Part shown: positions 54,660-63,950 of the stretch, piece after piece | Position numbering within the stretch: the first letter of the stretch is position 1 | Layout of the letters: each line of letters starts with the position of its first letter | Assembly (NCBI GenBank): GCA_900168235.1 | Contig: FUZG01000002.1 | Span: forward strand, 310,001 to 374,000 | DNA length: 64,000 nucleotides | Direction of reading: 5' to 3' | Source: Lachnospiraceae bacterium | GTDB lineage: Bacteria > Bacillota > Clostridia > Lachnospirales > Lachnospiraceae | The notes under the pieces: model-generated | Seen by the model: the letters and a program-made list of their open reading frames with translations, nothing else | Databases searched by the model: none | Told to the model about the DNA's origin: nothing | Program-made: the position numbers and the translations under genes

Positions 54660-55208
54660 ATGAGAGTAGGAACAGGATACGATGTACATAAACTTGTCCC
54701 GGAGCGTAAGCTGATAATCGGCGGCGTGGAAATCCCGTATGAACTGGGACTCTTGGGACACTCAGACGCAGATGTGCTGCTGCATGCCATAATGGATGCA
54801 CTGCTCGGTGCAGCTGCGCTTGGAGACATAGGAAAGCATTTCCCGGATACAGATCCGGAATACAAAGGCGCAGACTCACTGAAGCTCCTTTCAAGGGTCG
54901 GTGAGATGCTCGAAGAAAAACATTACATCATCGAAAACATCGACGCGACCATCATAGCGCAGAAGCCGAAGATGCGTCCGCATATCGATCAGATGAGAAA
55001 AAATATCGCAGACACTTTGGGTATCGATATCGATCAGGTCAATGTCAAAGCAACAACAGAAGAAGGAATGGGCTTCACAGGAGAAGGGAAAGGAATCTCT
55101 TCACAGGCAATATGCGCTCTCACAAGCCCTGCAGATTACTCCTATCAGGTAGCAGACTCCGCGTCCTCCGCACGATGCGGTAACTGTCCCGGGTGCGAAG
55201 CACACTGA
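54660..55208 (+). CDS. ispF: 2-C-methyl-D-erythritol 2,4-cyclodiphosphate synthase with a cysteine-rich tail
   Basis: 182 residues; the IspF fold fills 1-157 ([11 protein letters not shown] with the zinc Asp and His, [51 protein letters not shown]). It catalyses the ring-closing step of the MEP isoprenoid pathway. The extra 25 residues end in [11 protein letters not shown], a CxxCxxC motif not part of the enzyme. The neighbouring ispD usual in other bacteria is not here. No clear Shine-Dalgarno (ACAGGACA at best). Confidence 0.95.
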   Translation: MRVGTGYDVHKLVPERKLIIGGVEIPYELGLLGHSDADVLLHAIMDALLGAAALGDIGKHFPDTDPEYKGADSLKLLSRVGEMLEEKHYIIENIDATIIAQKPKMRPHIDQMRKNIADTLGIDIDQVNVKATTEEGMGFTGEGKGISSQAICALTSPADYSYQVADSASSARCGNCPGCEAH

Positions 55209-55239
55209 CAGATAAAAACATCCAAGGGAGGATTGAGGT

Positions 55240-55959
55240 ATGAGTAAGGCACATAAAGCGGCATCAATAGTAGATGCAGTGATCGAATATGTAAAATCTG
55301 AAATTCAGGTAGTAGAAGAACGGGACCCTGCAATACACAATAAGTGGGAAGTATTCCTGTATCCCAGTTTTTGGGCAATACTGTTCTATCGTATTGCTCA
55401 CCGTTTTTATGTGAATAAGCACTATTTCATAGCAAGAGCGATCTCACAGTTTGCAAGAAACCAGACAGGGATCGAGATCCATCCCGGTGCACAGATAGGA
55501 AGCGGATTTTTTATCGACCATGGCTCGGGAGTAGTAGTCGGGGAAACGACCATAATCGGAAACAATGTAACACTCTATCAGGGTGTGACACTTGGAGGTA
55601 CAGGAAAAGAGCACGGAAAGCGTCACCCGACCCTGGGTGATAACGTAATGGTATCCGTAGGCGCAAAAGTGCTCGGTTCATTCACTATCGGAGAAAATTC
55701 AAAGATCGGAGCAGGCTCCGTGGTACTTAACGAAGTACCGCCGAACTGTACGGTCGTAGGTGTTCCCGGACGGATAGTCCGCTACCACAACTGTCAGATA
55801 CCGAGAGAAACAATGAACCAGGTAGATCTTCCTGACCCTGTTCGTGATGATATAAATGTTCTGAAACATGCAGATTCAGAGATCACAAATCAGCTCCTGG
55901 AACTTAAAGATGAGCTCAAATATCTGAAAAAAGCCATGAAAGAAAAAGCAGAGGCATAA
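55240..55959 (+). CDS. cysE: Serine O-acetyltransferase
   Basis: 239 residues. The left-handed beta-helix hexapeptide repeats run from about residue 85 ([50 protein letters not shown]) with the catalytic His pair in DHGSG and KRHPT. It makes O-acetylserine for cysteine synthesis. It precedes cysS, so serine acetylation and cysteine charging are together, a common clostridial layout. Ribosome site AAGGGAGG. Confidence 0.96.
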   Translation: MSKAHKAASIVDAVIEYVKSEIQVVEERDPAIHNKWEVFLYPSFWAILFYRIAHRFYVNKHYFIARAISQFARNQTGIEIHPGAQIGSGFFIDHGSGVVVGETTIIGNNVTLYQGVTLGGTGKEHGKRHPTLGDNVMVSVGAKVLGSFTIGENSKIGAGSVVLNEVPPNCTVVGVPGRIVRYHNCQIPRETMNQVDLPDPVRDDINVLKHADSEITNQLLELKDELKYLKKAMKEKAEA

Positions 55960-55981
55960 AGATAAGGATAAGGTAACTGTT

Positions 55982-57409
55982 ATGAAGATTTTTAACACAA
56001 TGACACGCATAAAAGAAGAGTTTAAGCCGATCGAGCCCGGAAAGATCAGCATGTATGTATGCGGACCTACCGTGTACAATCTGATCCATATCGGAAACGC
56101 AAGACCGATGATCGTGTTTGATACCTTCCGCAGATATATGACACATAAAGGATATGAGGTAAATTACGTATCCAATTTCACCGATGTAGACGATAAGATC
56201 ATCAATAAAGCAAACGAAGAGGGAGTAGATCCTTCTGAAATTTCTGAGAGATATATTGCAGAGTGCAAAAAGGATATGGAAGGCATGAATGTCCTTCCGG
56301 CAACAGTACATCCAAAGGCAACAGAAGAGATCGACGGAATGATCGACCTTATCAATGACCTTATCGATAAAGGATACGCATATCCTACAGAGGACGGAAC
56401 AGTATATTTCCGCACACGTAAGGCTGAAACCTACGGAAAACTTTCTCATAAAAATATCGATGATCTCGAGTCAGGACATCGTTCAGAAGGACACACTCTC
56501 AAGGTGTCAGGTACTGCAGGAAAAGAAGACGACCTTGACTTTGTGCTTTGGAAACCGAAGAAAGAAGGCGAACCTTTCTGGAAGGCTCCCTGGTGTGACG
56601 GCCGTCCGGGATGGCATACAGAGTGCTGCGTAATGGCAAAGAAATATCTCGGTGCGACTATCGATATTCATGCAGGCGGAGAAGATCTGATCTTCCCTCA
56701 TCATGAAAATGAGATCGCCCAGTCTGAGGCATCAAACGGCGTAGAATTTTCTCACTACTGGATGCATAACGGCTTCCTCAATATCAACGGTGAGAAGATG
56801 AGTAAGTCTCTCGGAAACTTCTTCACAGTTCGTGATATCGCGGAAAAGTATGATCTTCAGGTACTTCGTTTCTTCATGCTGACAGCTCAGTACAGAAGCC
56901 CGCTGAATTTCTCCGCAGATCTCATGGAAGCTGCAAAGACAAGCCTTGAGCGTATCCGTACATCTGTAAGCAATCTTGATTTCCTCATGAAGCAGAACAC
57001 TGCAGAGGAACTCACAGAGAGCGAAGCAGAAAAGAAGGCAAAGGCTGAGGAGTACGTAACACGTTTTGATGAGGCAATGGATGACGATCTGAATACAGCA
57101 GACGCCATTTCCGTAATCTTTGAACTTGTAAAATATATCAACACAACTGCTGACGGAGACAGCTCAAAGGCATATCTCAAGGCACTTCGTGATGAAGTAG
57201 TTATGCTCAGCGACATCCTCGGACTTATCGTAGAGCCGAAGGAAGAGGGACTTCTCGACAGCGATATCGAGGCACTTATCGAAGAGCGTCAGCAGGCAAG
57301 AAAGAACAAGAACTTCGCACGGGCTGATGAGATCCGTGATGAACTTGCTGCAAAGGGAATCCTTCTCGAGGATACCAGACAGGGTGTGAAATGGAAGAGA
57401 GCAGACTGA
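55982..57409 (+). CDS. cysS: Cysteinyl-tRNA synthetase
   Basis: 475 residues. Class I motifs HIGN ([12 protein letters not shown]) and KMSKS ([12 protein letters not shown]), zinc ligands CGPTVYN, CCVMAKK and [10 protein letters not shown]. It attaches cysteine to tRNA-Cys. It begins 22 bp after cysE and overlaps the start of mrnC by 19 bases. Confidence 0.97.
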   Translation: MKIFNTMTRIKEEFKPIEPGKISMYVCGPTVYNLIHIGNARPMIVFDTFRRYMTHKGYEVNYVSNFTDVDDKIINKANEEGVDPSEISERYIAECKKDMEGMNVLPATVHPKATEEIDGMIDLINDLIDKGYAYPTEDGTVYFRTRKAETYGKLSHKNIDDLESGHRSEGHTLKVSGTAGKEDDLDFVLWKPKKEGEPFWKAPWCDGRPGWHTECCVMAKKYLGATIDIHAGGEDLIFPHHENEIAQSEASNGVEFSHYWMHNGFLNINGEKMSKSLGNFFTVRDIAEKYDLQVLRFFMLTAQYRSPLNFSADLMEAAKTSLERIRTSVSNLDFLMKQNTAEELTESEAEKKAKAEEYVTRFDEAMDDDLNTADAISVIFELVKYINTTADGDSSKAYLKALRDEVVMLSDILGLIVEPKEEGLLDSDIEALIEERQQARKNKNFARADEIRDELAAKGILLEDTRQGVKWKRAD

Positions 57410-57789
57410 AGACATATTCACCGCAGACATTCGCCTATCTCGGAGACGCGGTTTACAGTCTCTTTATGAGAAACAGGGTAGTGCAGAGAGGCAACTGCCC
57501 TGCGAAGAAACTGCACAAAGCAACAATAGTCTATGTTTCAGCAAACGCACAGGAGGCCGCCATTGACGGTCTCTTGAGTGTTCTTACGGAAGAAGAGAGA
57601 GACATTTACGAGCGTGGTAAAAATACGAGAGTAGAGACCCACGCAAAGAACGCATCCTTAAAGACCTATCACAAGGCAACAGGAATGGAGTGTCTCGTGG
57701 GCTGGCTTTATCTGAAAGGTGATAAAGAAAGATTAGAAGAACTGCTGACCCGCGCGGCAGAGATTAACGAAGCTGCTTTAGAGCAATAA
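57391..57789 (+). CDS. mrnC: Mini-ribonuclease 3
   Basis: 132 residues: an RNase III catalytic domain without the dsRNA-binding domain. [18 protein letters not shown] carries the catalytic aspartate, and [20 protein letters not shown] the second acidic pair. It matures 23S rRNA. Start overlaps cysS, so translation is coupled, as in Bacillus where cysS-mrnC-rlmB are adjacent. Confidence 0.94.
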   Translation: MEESRLKTYSPQTFAYLGDAVYSLFMRNRVVQRGNCPAKKLHKATIVYVSANAQEAAIDGLLSVLTEEERDIYERGKNTRVETHAKNASLKTYHKATGMECLVGWLYLKGDKERLEELLTRAAEINEAALEQ

Positions 57790-57802
57790 AAAAGAGGTAT
57801 AA

Positions 57803-58552
57803 ATGAGCAGATACGAAGAATCCATTATCGAAGGAAGAAATGAAGTCATCGAGGCATTCCGTTCAGGAAAGACCATCGACCGACTTTTCATACTGGACGG
57901 AGCACAGGACGGACCGATCCAGACTATCAAGAGAGAAGCAAAAAAACATGACGTAAGGATCGATTTTGTTGCAAAGACAAGACTGGACCAGCTTTCAGAA
58001 ACAGGAAAGCACCAGGGTGTTATCGCTTACACAGCAGCATACACCTACGCAACGGTAGATGAGATCATGAAAAAAGCAGAAGAATCCGGCAGACCGCCTT
58101 TTATCTTCCTGCTTGATAACATCACAGATCCCCATAACCTTGGTGCGATCATCCGTACAGCAAATCTCTGCGGTGCTCATGGCGTCATCATTCCGAAGAA
58201 CCGTGCAGTAGGCCTCACAGCCACTGTTGCAAAGACTTCCGCAGGTGCCATCAACTACACACCTGTAGCCAGAGTCACAAATATCGGAAACACCATCGAG
58301 GACTTAAAAAAGCAGGGCATGTGGTTCGTATGCGCTGACATGGACGGAGATGTAATGTACAAGCAGAACCTTACAGGTCCTATCGGTCTCGTTATCGGAT
58401 CTGAGGGTGAAGGTGTCGGAAGACTGGTAAAGCAGAAGTGCGATTTTGTCACACGTATCCCGATGCAGGGTGATATCGATTCACTTAACGCAAGCGTTGC
58501 AGCAGGCGTTCTGGCATTTGAGATCGTGCGTCAGAGAGGCGACTGGAAGTGA
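57803..58552 (+). CDS. rlmB: 23S rRNA 2'-O-ribose methyltransferase (SpoU/RlmB family)
   Basis: 249 residues. N-terminal substrate domain (EGRNEVIEAFRSGKTIDRLF) and SPOUT knot domain with the three family motifs: DNITDPHNLGAIIRTANLCG, LVIGSEGEGVGRLV and DSLNASVAAGVLAFE. It methylates ribose in 23S rRNA. Located between mrnC and sigH in the conserved order. Ribosome site AAGAGGT. Confidence 0.94.
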   Translation: MSRYEESIIEGRNEVIEAFRSGKTIDRLFILDGAQDGPIQTIKREAKKHDVRIDFVAKTRLDQLSETGKHQGVIAYTAAYTYATVDEIMKKAEESGRPPFIFLLDNITDPHNLGAIIRTANLCGAHGVIIPKNRAVGLTATVAKTSAGAINYTPVARVTNIGNTIEDLKKQGMWFVCADMDGDVMYKQNLTGPIGLVIGSEGEGVGRLVKQKCDFVTRIPMQGDIDSLNASVAAGVLAFEIVRQRGDWK

Positions 58553-58556
58553 TCAT

Positions 58557-59159
58557 ATGGGACGATACGATGAAATGAGTGATGCGGAACTTATCACTGC
58601 CCTGCGGGACGGTGATCAGAACGTAATGGATCATCTCATGGAAAAGTATAAGAACATGGTACGTATGCGAGTAAAGTCCATGTTCATCCTTGGCGGTGAA
58701 AAGGAAGACCTGATCCAGGAGGGGATGATCGGGCTTTACAAGGCAATACGGGATTATGACCCGGGGAGAGATGCGTCTCTCTCCACCTTTTGTCAGCTTG
58801 TCATAACGAGGCAGCTGTATTCTGCTGTCCGTTCATCAGGACGACAGAAGCATATGCCGTTAAACGGTTCGGTATCCCTTTCTGCGGGTTCTGAAACAGG
58901 TCAGGAAGAACCGCTGGCAGAGTTTCTCTCCAGCGATGACCAGAATCCCGAAACAGTACTGATAGACAGGGAAAATGCAGAACGGATAGAAGAGATACTG
59001 GAAACCCTGAGCCCTCTTGAAAAAGAGGTGCTGGACCTGCATATGACAGGACTCAGGAACGGCGAGATAGCAAGAGTTCTTGGACGTGATGAAAAGTCAA
59101 CGGATAACGCACTCCAGCGCATCCGTGCAAAGGTCAGAAAAGCTCTTGGCAAAGAGTGA
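58557..59159 (+). CDS. sigH: RNA polymerase sigma factor SigH (Spo0H-like)
   Basis: 200 residues from ATG 58557; an earlier in-frame start would lie inside rlmB and give an unrelated leader. Region 2 is typical (DLIQEGMIGLYKAIRDYDPGR, STFCQLVITRQLYSAVRSS), and region 4 has LSPLEKEVLDLHMTGLRNGEIARVLGRDEKSTDNALQRIRAK-type helix-turn-helix. In spore formers it drives early stationary-phase genes; in this lineage its role may differ. It follows rlmB by 4 bases. Confidence 0.92.
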   Translation: MGRYDEMSDAELITALRDGDQNVMDHLMEKYKNMVRMRVKSMFILGGEKEDLIQEGMIGLYKAIRDYDPGRDASLSTFCQLVITRQLYSAVRSSGRQKHMPLNGSVSLSAGSETGQEEPLAEFLSSDDQNPETVLIDRENAERIEEILETLSPLEKEVLDLHMTGLRNGEIARVLGRDEKSTDNALQRIRAKVRKALGKE

Positions 59160-59179
59160 ATTACATATTTACACAACGA

Positions 59180-59213
59180 AAAAGCCCTGAAATCTTTCGA
59201 TTTCAGGGCTTTA
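59180..59213. terminator. Bidirectional terminator between sigH and tRNA-Thr
   Basis: Perfect 10-bp stem GCCCTGAAAT-ctttcg-ATTTCAGGGC with A- and T-runs. Confidence 0.88.
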
Positions 59214-59217
59214 AGTA

Positions 59218-59290
59218 TGCTGGAACGCAGAGTCGAACTGCGGACCTCATCACTACCAATGATGCGCTCTACCACCTGAGCCATTCCAGC
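59218..59290 (-). tRNA. tRNA-Thr (anticodon GGT)
   Basis: 73 nt. Acceptor GCTGGAA/TTCCAGC, D arm with GGTGGTAGAGC, anticodon stem ATCA/TGAT with loop TTGGTAG (anticodon GGT, reads ACC/ACU), T arm GCAGTTCGACTCTGC. CCA not encoded. Confidence 0.94.
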
Positions 59291-59406
59291 ATGTGAATAT
59301 ATCCTCGGCGCACGTTTCGTGCGCTTACCCATAATAGCAAAGTAGAGAATAGGTGTCAATAAAAAAACAGAAATTGTTTAAAAATTGTTTTATGGTCAAT
59401 TTTTTG

Positions 59407-59435
59407 TTGACATGCAAGGTGTACTGTTGTATTTT
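59407..59435 (+). promoter_or_regulatory. Promoter of the GntR-ABC operon
   Basis: TTGACA (59407-59412), 17-bp spacer, TATTTT (59430-59435). Confidence 0.72.
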
Positions 59436-59437
59436 CT

Positions 59438-59486
59438 AACTGTACTAATACTTCTAGTACAGTTGATACACAGCAAGGGTGTATCA
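59438..59486. promoter_or_regulatory. Two adjacent GntR-type operators
   Basis: AACTGTACTA-N7-TAGTACAGTT (59438-59464) is a perfect 10-7-10 palindrome over the transcription start, and TGATACAC-N7-GTGTATCA (59464-59486) a perfect 8-7-8 palindrome right behind it. The first is the likely binding site of the autoregulated GntR protein encoded next; the second could be a second dimer site or an mRNA hairpin. Confidence 0.7.
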
Positions 59487-59599
59487 CGTGCAGTTTATAT
59501 ATCCGCAGGAGATGTGCCTCTCCTGCGGAAAACAGGATAAAGAAACGAATCTGCTGAATGAAGTTCGTACGGGCTTTGGCAGCAAGAAAGGAGGTATGG

Positions 59600-59986
59600 A
59601 TGACGCCGATCGATTTTCAGAATCCAAGGCCTATCTATGAACAGATCTGCGAGTATTACAAATCGATGATACTCCGCGGGATATTACAGCCGGATGAACA
59701 GATGCCGTCTGTCAGGAGTCTGGCTGTGGAACTGGGAACAAATCCCAACACGATCCAGAAAGCATACGCCGAACTGGAACGCCAGGGTTTTTTATATGCC
59801 GTAAAAGGAAGAGGAAATTTCGTCAGGGGGAATACGGATCTCATGGAAAATAAAAAAGAAGAATTGATTGGACGTATGTGTGCGATCCTGAAAGAAGGAC
59901 GCGAAATAGGTATTGAAGAGAAAGAACTTCTATCAAAGGCTGCAGAGAGGGCGGCTGTAGAGAAGAAGGAGGTAGACAGACCGTGA
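59600..59986 (+). CDS. YtrA-type GntR family regulator
   Basis: 128 residues from ATG 59600, 5 bases after AAAGGAGG; an earlier in-frame start lacks a ribosome site. Winged helix: PRPIYEQICEYYKSMILRGIL, EQMPSVRSLAVELGTNPNTIQKAYAEL, GFLYAVKGRGNFV. The short C-terminus (about 40 residues) without effector domain is the YtrA subfamily, whose members repress the ABC exporter in the same operon. It overlaps the ATPase gene by 4 bases. Confidence 0.92.
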   Translation: MTPIDFQNPRPIYEQICEYYKSMILRGILQPDEQMPSVRSLAVELGTNPNTIQKAYAELERQGFLYAVKGRGNFVRGNTDLMENKKEELIGRMCAILKEGREIGIEEKELLSKAAERAAVEKKEVDRP

Positions 59987-60888
59987 TCAGGACAGAAAAT
60001 CTGACAAAAACATTTGGCGGGATCTGCGCAGTAAATGACATATCGATCACGCTGAAAGAAGGGGAGATTTTTGGTCTCACCGGAACAAACGGAGCCGGAA
60101 AAACCACGTTCCTGAGACTCCTGTCAGGAATAATCAGTCAGGATAAAGGAACGGTTTTAATAGATGATGAGCCGGTATTTGATAACAGAAAAGCGAAGGA
60201 AAATCTGTTTTATGTACCGAGCGATCTTTACTTTTTCGTAAATTCATCACCGAAGGACATGGGTGCATATTACGCCACAGTTTACAGCAAATTCCGTATG
60301 GACCGCTTCAGAAAACTGGTGGATGACTTTGATCTGGGATGGACCAGAAGGATTCAGACTTATTCAAAGGGAATGAAGAGACAGCTCGCTATCCTTTTAG
60401 GACTCTGCGCAGGAACTAAGTACATTTTTATGGACGAGACTTTCGATGGACTTGACCCTGTAATGAGACAGGCGGTAAAGAGCCTCATTGCGGAGGAAAT
60501 GTCTGATAACGGACTCACTCCGGTCATCTCTTCCCACAATCTCCGTGAGATCGAGGATGTATGCGACCATGTAGGTCTCCTGCATAAGGGAGGGATCCTG
60601 CTTTCAGAAGATGTTGCTGATATGAAGACTGAGATCAGGAAGCTCCAGTGCGTATTCCAGAATGAGGACGAGCAGCGTAAAGCAGAGAAGATGTTAAACA
60701 TCCTTAACTGCAGAGTTGACGGAAGGCTCAGAACATACGTGGTTCGCGGGACTGAGGATCAGATACAGGGGACTATGAAAGAAATAGAAACAGTTTATGC
60801 GGAAGTTGTTCCGCTTACACTTGAAGAAATCTTTATCAGCGAAACGGAGGCAGTGGGTTATGACGTCAGGAAACTTATTCTGGACTAA
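59983..60888 (+). CDS. ABC transporter ATP-binding protein
   Basis: 301 residues with GTG start overlapping the gntR stop. Walker A GTNGAGKTT, signature YSKGMKRQLAIL, Walker B KYIFMDETFDGLDP and H-loop ISSHNLREIED are intact. The C-terminal 80 residues are an extra domain seen in YtrB/BcrA-type exporters. With the permease it forms an ABC-2 exporter, perhaps for a peptide or envelope-active compound. Confidence 0.93.
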   Translation: MIRTENLTKTFGGICAVNDISITLKEGEIFGLTGTNGAGKTTFLRLLSGIISQDKGTVLIDDEPVFDNRKAKENLFYVPSDLYFFVNSSPKDMGAYYATVYSKFRMDRFRKLVDDFDLGWTRRIQTYSKGMKRQLAILLGLCAGTKYIFMDETFDGLDPVMRQAVKSLIAEEMSDNGLTPVISSHNLREIEDVCDHVGLLHKGGILLSEDVADMKTEIRKLQCVFQNEDEQRKAEKMLNILNCRVDGRLRTYVVRGTEDQIQGTMKEIETVYAEVVPLTLEEIFISETEAVGYDVRKLILD

Positions 60889-62995
60889 AGAATGGAAGCT
60901 TCTGAAGAGAAGGGCTGCACTTTTCATTTTTACGGCCGGACTTCTCATAGGACTGCTTCCCATATCAGTCATCATATCTATCGTAAGCAGTGATCAGCAC
61001 AGCCTGTGGAATGAGTATGGGACCATCATGACAGAAGTCATGAGAGTGTATGCAGTCAATGAAGCGATAGGATTCTCACAGGAATGGCTCTATGTGATCA
61101 TTGCATTGGGAATTTTAACAGGACTTTCCGGATTTTCATGGCTTTTCAGCATGGAAAGACTTGATTTTTATGAGAGCCAGCCGGAAACGAGAAAAGAAAG
61201 ATTCTGGCTCTTTTATATAAATGGACTTTTAGTATTTATGATCCCGTTTATCGTATGCGAAGCGCTGGGAATCGCTGCGGCTCTCCTTATGCACGGTATG
61301 ACGAAGTCTGTACTTGCGGCAGCACTTTTCGAGGCAGTCAGAGTTACGGGAATATTTTTTGCAAGCTACAGTATCGCGGTATTGTCAGCAATGCTCTGCG
61401 GAAATGTGCTGGTTGCACTCTGCTGTTCAGGCTTCTTACTTTTACTGGAGCTCGTAACATCCTTTTTGTACGATACATACTGCGATATGTTCTTTGTCAC
61501 ACATATGTGGAGACAGTTTGAGAGGATAAGGCTTACAGTTTCGCCTTTATATGGATACATAAACAACAAGACTGTGATACGCGGCCGGCTGGACAATACT
61601 CTGGGATATCAGCTTAAAAAATCATTTGTCCTCGATATCATGAAATCCCTTACACCAAGTGTCATCTGCTATTTTGTTGTAGGTATAGTACTGGCGCTGA
61701 TCGCACTTAAGCTATACAAGATCCGAAAGGCAGAAATGGCAGGAATATCCGTCCTTTTCAAACCTGTAAGGATGGTTTCCAGATTTATCGTTACATGGGC
61801 AGGCGCTCTTGGGTGCATAGCGGTTTTTACGTTATGGATAACGAACGATTTATCCGGCAGAATGAGCACGGGCATACTGATCTATATGTTTGTGATCGGT
61901 GTTATAACCGCCGTTGTCCTTTCAGGTATGATCCAGGCGCTGTACATGTCAGATCTGAAAAAATTCTTCAGTGAGCCTGTGCTGACAGCGGGAGTTATCG
62001 GTCTCACAGCTTTGGTTCTTGTGGTATTCCGCTTTGATCTTATCGGTTTTGACTCATACATTCCGAAAGCATCGGAGATAAAGGATGGTGCGCTGATATC
62101 AGAAGACGGCGGAGGAATGGAGTATTATAACGAGAAAGATCCGTCCTATCAGATATCCCAGTTTGACTATAAAGAAAAATATATGCATATCACCGATGTA
62201 GAAGATCTGCAGAAGATAGCCGCTATCGGTCAGAAGGCTATGAAGGATGCTGTAAACCGCGGTGACATGACGGAAAACGATGGATGGAGTGTAGACCTTA
62301 TCTGGAGACTGAAAAACGGCAGAAATGTTTACAGAGCGATAAAGATCCCGTTCGATATAGATGAAGAAACCATGAATAAAGTAGTCAGGAGTGATGGTTA
62401 TCGTAAGGGTCATTTCATGATCTATAACGATGATGTTTTCTCAGAAAACTCTGCACTGTGCAGGATCAGCTACTCAAATGGAGCCATTGCGACGGATATT
62501 CCGGGAGGTCTGTACGACGATTTTGCAGACGCATATCGTAAGGACCTGGAAGAAAACTATAATTTCTCCATTGCAAAAAACGAGTGCGCTATAGGAAAGA
62601 TCAGCGTGAGCGTAAAGGCAGGCAATTCATATCAGAACTATGAAGTTTACGACTGCTACAAAAATACGATCGATTTCCTGAAGAAAAACGATGGCTGGAT
62701 CGAGCCTCTCGAAAATATGAAAAATGTGAAGGATATCACTGTAGAGTATTTCGATGAGAATAGTGAAAATACTATCACCGAAGTTTATTCTGAGCCGGAT
62801 GATATCGATAAGATCATGAAAGGTTGTGCGATGTCACGATATTACAGTGAGTGGGCACCTTATACCCTTCTGAATTATGATTACAGTATCAGCCTGGAAT
62901 TTAATGAAAAGCTGAAGAAAGGCTTCAGACCTGATGAAGACATCTATTTCAGGGCGGGAATGGTACCGGACTGTGTAGTAAAAAAGCTGGGATGA
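60860..62995 (+). CDS. ABC-2 type permease with large extracytoplasmic C-terminal domain
   Basis: 711 residues from ATG 60860, which follows GGAGGCAG and lies inside the end of the ATPase gene (29-base overlap). Residues 15-400 contain about 10-11 membrane helices in the ABC-2 pattern. Residues 415-711 are soluble and polar (EYYNEKDPSYQISQFDYKEK, DGWSVDLIWRLKNGRNVY), probably outside the cell, and resemble the DUF6449 domain attached to such permeases in Lachnospiraceae, although I recall that only loosely. Substrate not readable. Confidence 0.85.
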   Translation: MTSGNLFWTKEWKLLKRRAALFIFTAGLLIGLLPISVIISIVSSDQHSLWNEYGTIMTEVMRVYAVNEAIGFSQEWLYVIIALGILTGLSGFSWLFSMERLDFYESQPETRKERFWLFYINGLLVFMIPFIVCEALGIAAALLMHGMTKSVLAAALFEAVRVTGIFFASYSIAVLSAMLCGNVLVALCCSGFLLLLELVTSFLYDTYCDMFFVTHMWRQFERIRLTVSPLYGYINNKTVIRGRLDNTLGYQLKKSFVLDIMKSLTPSVICYFVVGIVLALIALKLYKIRKAEMAGISVLFKPVRMVSRFIVTWAGALGCIAVFTLWITNDLSGRMSTGILIYMFVIGVITAVVLSGMIQALYMSDLKKFFSEPVLTAGVIGLTALVLVVFRFDLIGFDSYIPKASEIKDGALISEDGGGMEYYNEKDPSYQISQFDYKEKYMHITDVEDLQKIAAIGQKAMKDAVNRGDMTENDGWSVDLIWRLKNGRNVYRAIKIPFDIDEETMNKVVRSDGYRKGHFMIYNDDVFSENSALCRISYSNGAIATDIPGGLYDDFADAYRKDLEENYNFSIAKNECAIGKISVSVKAGNSYQNYEVYDCYKNTIDFLKKNDGWIEPLENMKNVKDITVEYFDENSENTITEVYSEPDDIDKIMKGCAMSRYYSEWAPYTLLNYDYSISLEFNEKLKKGFRPDEDIYFRAGMVPDCVVKKLG

Positions 62996-63015
62996 TCGAT
63001 CTACCTTTATCAAAT

Positions 63016-63047
63016 AAGGGCCTGCGGAGAACCGTGGGCCTTTTTTT
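63016..63047 (+). terminator. Terminator of the GntR-ABC operon
   Basis: AAGGgCC/GGgCCTT stem with an inner CGG/CCG, followed by seven T. Confidence 0.75.
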
Positions 63048-63178
63048 GTACACAATAAAAACCAAAATCACGGTCAGCATTTTTAGTCGGCTATCCGAAA
63101 TGAATGGTATAATCCCTTATGAAAATAAGGATAACTGTGCCCATTCCGGTGCAGGCTGAAGGCAGGTAAACAAAGTCA

Positions 63179-63469
63179 ATGAACGATAACGAATTAAGGA
63201 ATTTACTGACCGGACGCATCATTGAAGCGTACGGTTTTGATGCTGGACTCAGGGTAGCAAATGTGCTGCTGCCGTCAGTACTCACGGATTTTGCCATGGT
63301 GATGAACAAGGCAAAAGAAGGTGAGACAGCAAAAGAGGATTATCAGACGGATGACAGAAAAGTGATCATCCATCTGGAAGGAATCAGAAAGGGAGCGCCG
63401 GGAAATAAACAGAATTATCAGATCACAGAGGTGTTGTTTAACGGTAATAAAGTAGAAATAGGTCAGTGA
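63179..63469 (+). CDS. Small cytosolic protein of unknown function
   Basis: 96 residues, starting MNDNELRNLLTGRIIEAYGF, helical in the first half and strand-like in the second (KVIIHLEGIRKG, YQITEVLFNGNKVEIG). No signal, membrane segment or known motif. GGCAGG stands 10 bases before the ATG. 21 bp precede the next small gene, so they are probably an operon. Confidence 0.65.
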   Translation: MNDNELRNLLTGRIIEAYGFDAGLRVANVLLPSVLTDFAMVMNKAKEGETAKEDYQTDDRKVIIHLEGIRKGAPGNKQNYQITEVLFNGNKVEIGQ

Positions 63470-63490
63470 TTTTTTGACCGGAGGTGCAGT

Positions 63491-63868
63491 ATGCCAGCGA
63501 GTTTTGATCAGTGGAAAGAGTATTATATTGCAGATCAGAAACCGAATCTCTCGGAGCTGGTTCTTGAAGAACCATTGAAGATCCCGGGGACAGACGAGAT
63601 GGATTTTGTAAAGCTGACACTGCTGCAGGCACTGGATATAGGACATATCTCGGTATACCTTGCAGATCGTGTACGAACCATCGTAAATATGTCACTATTC
63701 ACCGGAAAGGACCCTGCAGAGGGGCTCCATGACCTGATAATCGAGGAGATTGAGCTCAACGACCAGAGCATAATCAATCTCGTTTTCGGAAAGAAAGCAC
63801 CGTCCGCTGCCAACAAGAATGCAAAGGCAGATACATGGTGGGCTGAGGAAGCATTAAAGGGTCGATAA
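63491..63868 (+). CDS. Small cytosolic protein of unknown function
   Basis: 125 residues with a clear GGAGGTG site. Mostly helical (FVKLTLLQALDIGHISVYLAD, LHDLIIEEIELNDQSIINLV), ending in a Lys/Ala-rich stretch and WWAEEALKGR. No recognised family. It follows another unassigned small gene on the same strand. Confidence 0.65.
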   Translation: MPASFDQWKEYYIADQKPNLSELVLEEPLKIPGTDEMDFVKLTLLQALDIGHISVYLADRVRTIVNMSLFTGKDPAEGLHDLIIEEIELNDQSIINLVFGKKAPSAANKNAKADTWWAEEALKGR

Positions 63869-63870
63869 AA

Positions 63871-63899
63871 TTGATTTTTAAGCGCCGTTATTGTATGAT
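63871..63899 (+). promoter_or_regulatory. Promoter for the gene at the right edge
   Basis: TTGATT (63871-63876), 17-bp spacer, TATGAT (63894-63899). Confidence 0.6.
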
Positions 63900-63950
63900 A
63901 GTTTCGATTATTTCGGCTTAAAAGCTGATTAGATACAGGAGATATTTACA

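Noticed and set aside
61255-61521. A +1-frame gene inside the ABC-2 permease.
   Set aside because: No ribosome site and atypical composition; the permease frame is continuous and membrane-like throughout.
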